In this document: piece after piece, positions 59,686 through 64,000 of the stretch | Layout of the letters: every line of letters begins with the position of its first letter | Position numbering within the stretch: the first letter of the stretch is position 1 | Assembly: GCA_001599715.1 (NCBI GenBank) | Contig: BCHU01000004.1 | Location: forward strand, 682,001-746,000 | Source: Phaeotremella fagi | Lineage: Eukaryota; Basidiomycota; Tremellomycetes; Tremellales; Phaeotremellaceae | Reading direction: 5' to 3' | DNA: 64,000 bases | Notes under the pieces: generated by a model | What the model was told of the DNA's origin: nothing | Database searches by the model: none | What the model saw: the letters and a program-made list of their open reading frames with translations, nothing else | Program-made: the position numbers and the translations under genes

Positions 59686-60759
59686 ATGCAAACAAAGAAC
59701 CAGCCTATCGCTTCCTCCTCAACTTCAACCTCAGCAACCACATCATCAACAGCAGGGAAACCCGATAGACTGTACGTCGGAAACCTAGCCCCAACAGTGG
59801 ACGAATACACCCTCATCCAAATCTTCTCAAAATACGGTAAAATCGTAAAGCTAGATTTCATGTTCCACAAATCCGGTGTTCTCAAAGGTAAACCTCGTGG
59901 ATTCGCGTTCATCGAGATGTCGAATAAAGATGTGAGTAGTCGGTCATCAAAAAGAAAATGTTTTTTTCTTCTTTTTCCAGTTGAAGAAAATCAAAAGCTG
60001 ACTGAATGGGCGACTTTCTTTTTCCCTATTCTTTTTTGCCCCAAGGACGCTCTCAAAGCTTTGGTTAAACTTCATGATAGACTTCTAAGAGGTCGTAAAC
60101 TTGTTGTCACTTATGCTAATTCAGTGCGTTTTTTTTTTCTTTGTCTTCGTGAAAATGGGTGTCGACACTAACTTGATTTGAAGGCACCCCCAGAGGACTA
60201 TGTTACACATTCAAACCACAGTCGTCGACCTAATGATGCTGCTAAAACTACAACTCTGTCTATGATCAAACAGAAAAGACGACCTCTGAGGTAAGTCATC
60301 AAAACAATCTTCGAATCGTCGTTAAACAATTTTCAATCTTCCAGTGCCGCTGCTCAAATCGCTGCCATGGAAGCCAAACTCGCATCAATGGCCAAACGTC
60401 CCGGTATAAATGACGAAGAAACTCCTACTCCCGATACGGAATCATTAAACGCATCACCTCAACTATCACCTGGTCTAGATGAAACGGAATTAGGTCTTGA
60501 AGCTGGTGAAAAAGCTGCTGAGGATCTACAACTGGAGATAGAAGCTGAATTGAATGGTGCCCTAGGTCCAGATATACCTAAGAGTTCATCATCGAAAGAC
60601 GACTCCACGACGACTAATCACTCGTTACCACCTAAACCTGTTGCTGTACCATCTTCTGAGAAGAAACAACAATCGGAAGAAGAGAAGGAAAGATCTTTAG
60701 CTAGAGAAATAGCTTTTAGACAAGGATTGGCTACTTTACCTAGAAAACCGAGAGTGTAG
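59686..60759 (+). CDS. RRM RNA-binding protein, RBM18-like
   Basis: One RRM and a helical tail. Exons 59686-59931, 60046-60123, 60184-60290 and 60345-60759 give 281 aa. RNP2 is RLYVGNLAPTVDEYTLIQIF and RNP1 is KGKPRGFAFIEM. After RNP2 comes KLDFMFHKSGVLKGKPRG, a near match to the DFLFHKSGxLxGxPRG stretch of RBM18. The second helix continues DDALKALVKLHDRLLRGRKL. After the RRM, SAAAQIAAMEAKLASMAKRP matches the conserved AKIKAIEAKL segment of RBM18. The rest is an acidic low-complexity tail with a final KERSLAREIAFRQGL helix. RBM18 function is little known; spliceosome or mRNA roles are inference. The in-frame ATG at 59686 is the first methionine after an upstream GTG. Confidence 0.88.
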
Positions 60760-60854
60760 AGGTGTTCTTCATTGTATATGTTGTATATTACCACTGTGTA
60801 TAGGTAGTGTTATTGTTCAATACGATGCATATGATATATGCTTCCAGCCATAAA

Positions 60855-60892
60855 GCCCACTGTTGATTGAGTGGAATATGTGGGGCTCACCA
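60855..60892 (+). terminator. Imperfect hairpin downstream of RBM18-like gene
   Basis: AGCCCAC at 60857-60863 can pair with GTGGGGCT about 20 bases later with one bulged G. Possibly part of the 3' UTR; in a Pol II gene it need not terminate transcription. Confidence 0.3.
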
Positions 60893-61019
60893 TACGTAAT
60901 TAAAGGAAGATGAAAAATGTCGAAATAATGTCCTCCCTACACAACGGCACTCCGTATAAACAACATCTTAACAACTTCTTCAGCTCTTACTCAAAACATC
61001 TATCCAAGGTAACGATAAA

Positions 61020-63340
61020 ATGGGAAAACCTGCCATTGATTATTCGCTATACTTAGTTACAGGTAGAGAACTACTTCCACCCGGAAAAGTGAGTAGAGAT
61101 TTGTATCCAAATTCCAATGAGATCTGGTGGTCGTCTGATGAATCGCAAACTGACTTACATACCTCCTAGGATTACTATGAAAGTTTGGAGGAGGTAAATA
61201 AGAGTCCTATCAATATTTCTGCAGTCTTACGTTCAATCTACAGTCCTTGAAAGGTGGTGTAACGCTTGTCCAAGTTCGAGAAAAGGATGTCGACACCGGA
61301 GAAGTCAGTTTTCATATCACACAAAAAGGTATAACTCGCTGAACATGATCACAGTTTATCGAAATCGCCAGAAAAACAAAAGAGATCACAGACAAGGTGA
61401 ACCAATCCGTTTCTCTACTTCTCCACCATCTAAAGTAAGAAACGTATAGTACAACGTCCCACTTCTCATCAACGACAGAATAGACGTACACTTAGCAGTT
61501 GGTAAGAGTTCTCCAATCCCCAAGCACCCCAAACCTAAGGCTAATGGATTTCGAAAAAAGGCTCAGCAGGTGTTCACATAGGACAATCCGATACCCCCTT
61601 ATCCCTGGCCCGACAACTCCTAGGTCCAGAAGCAATCATTGGATTATCAGTTGGTACGATCGAAGAAGCCCAGACGGCAATCGCAACTGGTGGATTAGAT
61701 TATGTTGGGATAGGAGCAGTTTGGCCAACTGGGAGTAAAGATTTGCAAGGTAAAAAAACTAAAGGTCCTCAAGGGATCGGTGAGATCTTAGAAGTATTTC
61801 ATGGATCTGGTATAAGAAGTGTTGCTATTGGTATGTCTCTCATTGTACAAGGTGTTTATATGCTAAAGAGTTATTTTAGGTGGTATCCATTTACCCAATC
61901 TAGCTCATTTACTCCATTCATCCATTTCACCGAAATCCTCAAATCATCTCGATGGGATCGCTATCATCTCTGATATTGTCGGTTCGAACGATCCTGAAAA
62001 CGCAGCGAGGGAATTGAGAAAAGTCGTAGATTCTTTTAAGAAGGTTAGGAAAGCTAATCAACATTCTACGGCTGTTTTCGCTAGTCCATCAGGAAATGTT
62101 CAGAGGGACATAGCGGGCTTATTGAACGGTGCTGGGGAGTTAATGGGCGTGGTTAGAAAGGAGACACCTCTGGTTCATCAGGTGGGTTTCTTGTGTTTGC
62201 CATCGCACAACTGATGTTGATTGTAGATGACGAATAACGTCGTTATCAACGATTCTGCAAATGCTACATTGGCAGTTGGAGCTTCACCAATTATGGCAAC
62301 CCACCCGAAAGATGTTGGAGATCTAAGTAAAGTCATCGGTGCTTTGCTTGTAAACTTCGGGTAAAGCTTTGCAATTCTCCCTTGAATAGAGTTCTGATAA
62401 TTTATAGTACCATCACAGATAAAGACGGAATGCTTGTCGCTGGTAGACAAGCAAACGTCAATAGAAAACCATTAGTATTCGATCCAGTAGCAGTGGGAGC
62501 AACGAGTTACAGAAGGGAGACGTCAAAAGGTAATCCCATTACATCTCCGTGCGCTCTTGCTGACGAATAATTAATAGAACTACTGACGCATTGGCAACCT
62601 GCCGTGATCAAAGGGAACGCAGCTGAAATTGGTGCTTTGGCAGAATCGACCGAGGTCAGTGGATTCTTTTAGTTGATCTGGATCATTAATTGAAACGATA
62701 TGTTGTAGGTAGCTAGTCGAGGTGTCGATTCTGTTGGATCTGGATTTTCGAATCCAGGTGCAGTAGTCAAAGCACTGGCAAGAAAGAGTTGTATGTCAAC
62801 CACTAGCATCACTCCACATTGAATCACTCACTGAATACTATACGTAAATTTTAGCTGCGGTCGTCGTCCTCACTGGTGTATCGGATTATATATCAGATGG
62901 GGAAACGATATTGAAAGTTTCGAACGGACATGAACTGGTAAGTCCTCAATTTAACAACCTGAATCATATTTTAACACGGAATAGCTCGGTAGTATAACTG
63001 GATCTGGATGTATGACAGGAACATTAGTAGCGACCTTCTGTGCTGCCGCCCGATTATCCTATCTCTCCAAAAACAAAGAATGGGAGAATGATTCACAATT
63101 GGTCCAAGGTGACATGTTATTAGGTTCTCTAGCAGGGTAAGTCATTTGAACCAAGCGAATTGACTTGGGTACTGAAGGGCAAAACGCAGTGTTTTGGTAT
63201 TCAACGTAGCCGCTGAGATTGCTGCTGAGAGATCGGACGTTAAAGGTCCCGGAACGTTTAGAGCGGCGTTGTTAGATGAATTATATAATCTCACACCGCA
63301 GGTGTTGGTGTCTAGAGGTAAAGTTGAGATTTTGAGTTAA
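61020..63340 (+). CDS. THI6: Bifunctional thiamine-phosphate synthase / hydroxyethylthiazole kinase (Thi6)
   Basis: N-terminal half joins HMP-PP and the thiazole phosphate to thiamine phosphate; the C-terminal half phosphorylates hydroxyethylthiazole for salvage. Synthase blocks: [84 protein letters not shown] and [14 protein letters not shown]. Kinase blocks: [65 protein letters not shown] and [17 protein letters not shown] with the active Cys. The fusion order is the standard fungal one. About eleven exons and about 520 aa. No TPP riboswitch was found in the leader. Convergent with the PHYHD1-like gene only 91 bp away. Confidence 0.95.
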
Positions 63341-63431
63341 GGGAAGGTGTGAGATAGATTGTAGATACAGATTGCATATGCATAAGATGGATATAAAACT
63401 CGATGATTTACAAAATGAGGATCATGGTTGA

Positions 63432-64000
63432 TCAGAATAGAGCTGGGAATGGCATTTCTTTGGTTGGTTGAAGCCTTTGGATCGTTAGCTCATGGGTTAT
63501 TCATAGACTTCTGAGCTAACTTACCAATTTCGTTCATCGTAGACAGTGCCTTTGCCTCCCTCAATCATGTGGAAAGTATAGATCAAACGAGATTTATCTG
63601 ATGGATTAGGTGGCGAACGATGCATAACGCTCCCTACCAATCCCATCAGTAAGACAGCTCATCGCCAAACAGAATGAAAAACCAAACATACCATGAATCA
63701 AAACCAAACTCCCAGCTTTACATGGTTCAACTTTCCAACCCTCCATTTCCTCCCATTTCTCAGTATTCGGTTCAACACCTTTAACAGTATCGAACGTCGT
63801 CCCACCTTTAGGATCTCTGACGAAACGTGATGAGATCCTTGCCGTTTTATGGGATCCTGGTAGGAATGACTGTAATGTTGTAAGTAATTGAAATTTCATG
63901 GATGATGGTGATATTTACTAAACATCCATTAGACGGGGTACATTCTTCTAATGCTATCCAGACGCCTATAGCACTAGGTGGATCGGTATACAAAAAAGTT
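63432..64000 (-). CDS. Phytanoyl-CoA dioxygenase family (PHYHD1-like), 5' part outside window
   Basis: Fe(II)/2-oxoglutarate oxygenase. Reading inward from the right edge: [20 protein letters not shown], then [53 protein letters not shown] and, after the last intron, [15 protein letters not shown]. These match human PHYHD1 (LYTEP, NGCLWFIPGSH, ALVLIHG, NWLQPTAELPFP) more than PhyH. The distal iron His (MHRS) and the 2-oxoglutarate Arg (KSR) are present; the HxD pair should lie just outside the window. The last exon is short: the AATTG/GTAAGT donor and CCAAAG acceptor give NWLQP in frame. Substrate unknown. The end at 63432-63434 is TGA. Confidence 0.9.

Noticed and set aside
60760..61019. TPP riboswitch before THI6
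   Set aside because: The leader has no CUGAGA plus GCGUAGGGAA-type core in order; only a simple imperfect hairpin belonging to the upstream 3' region was found.
1..64000. Transposons, CRISPR arrays, phage genes or integration sites
   Set aside because: No transposase, reverse transcriptase, terminal repeats or regularly spaced repeats were seen; the genes are eukaryotic nuclear genes.

Overview
The window is nuclear DNA of a basidiomycete yeast, most probably a Tremellales species of the Cryptococcus/Kwoniella type (lineage inferred from gene structure and protein style, not tested). The evidence is dense, intron-rich genes with many short introns (about 40-70 nt, GTRNGT...YAG, CTRAY-like branch sites), compact spacing of 100-400 bp, long Ser/Pro/Thr-rich disordered regions, and a purely eukaryotic housekeeping gene set. 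There are about 27 protein genes (two cut by the window edges), one intron-containing tRNA gene, and no recognisable transposon, CRISPR array or prophage.

Layout. 0-8.3 kb: alpha-SNAP Sec17 (minus, cut by the left edge) diverges from the small U2AF subunit; then an unknown low-complexity protein (minus) diverging from a LYR-motif protein; then a TRP-like/flavin-carrier channel. 8.5-12.4 kb: a CutC-family protein with a charged tail and a Dal5-type MFS permease, both minus. 12.4-15.4 kb: the most accessory-looking stretch, with two tandem paralogs of an unrecognised family; the first copy carries a 1-nt frameshift and the second ends in a PPxY-type motif. 15.4-24.4 kb: a two-domain soluble ABC ATPase, a CDF metal transporter, tRNA-Gly(CCC), DNA ligase I and an Asp/Glu-hydantoin racemase. 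24.8-38.7 kb: an SPX-EXS phosphate exporter, a secreted ThuA-like protein, Sda1 (60S biogenesis), glyoxalase I divergent from an SDR oxidoreductase, and an unknown disordered protein. 39.8-59.5 kb: a very large DYRK2/Pom1-type kinase, an armadillo SmgGDS/RAP1GDS1-like protein divergent from cytosolic arginyl-tRNA synthetase, and the PI4-kinase Stt4. 59.6-64 kb: an RBM18-like RRM protein (divergent from STT4), bifunctional thiamine enzyme Thi6, and a PHYHD1-like dioxygenase cut by the right edge.

The genes do not form one pathway or cluster. Loose themes are membrane traffic and phosphoinositide signalling (Sec17, Stt4), ion and phosphate handling (TRP-like channel, CDF, CutC, SPX-EXS), RNA and ribosome work (U2AF1, Sda1, ArgRS, RBM18), and polarity signalling (DYRK, SmgGDS). 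No clearly new multi-gene system was found. The best leads are the orphan tandem pair, the complementary decay of the two ABC ATPase sites, the CutC extension, and the possible two-start glyoxalase. Exon limits were read by eye from splice signals and reading frame; small errors are possible.
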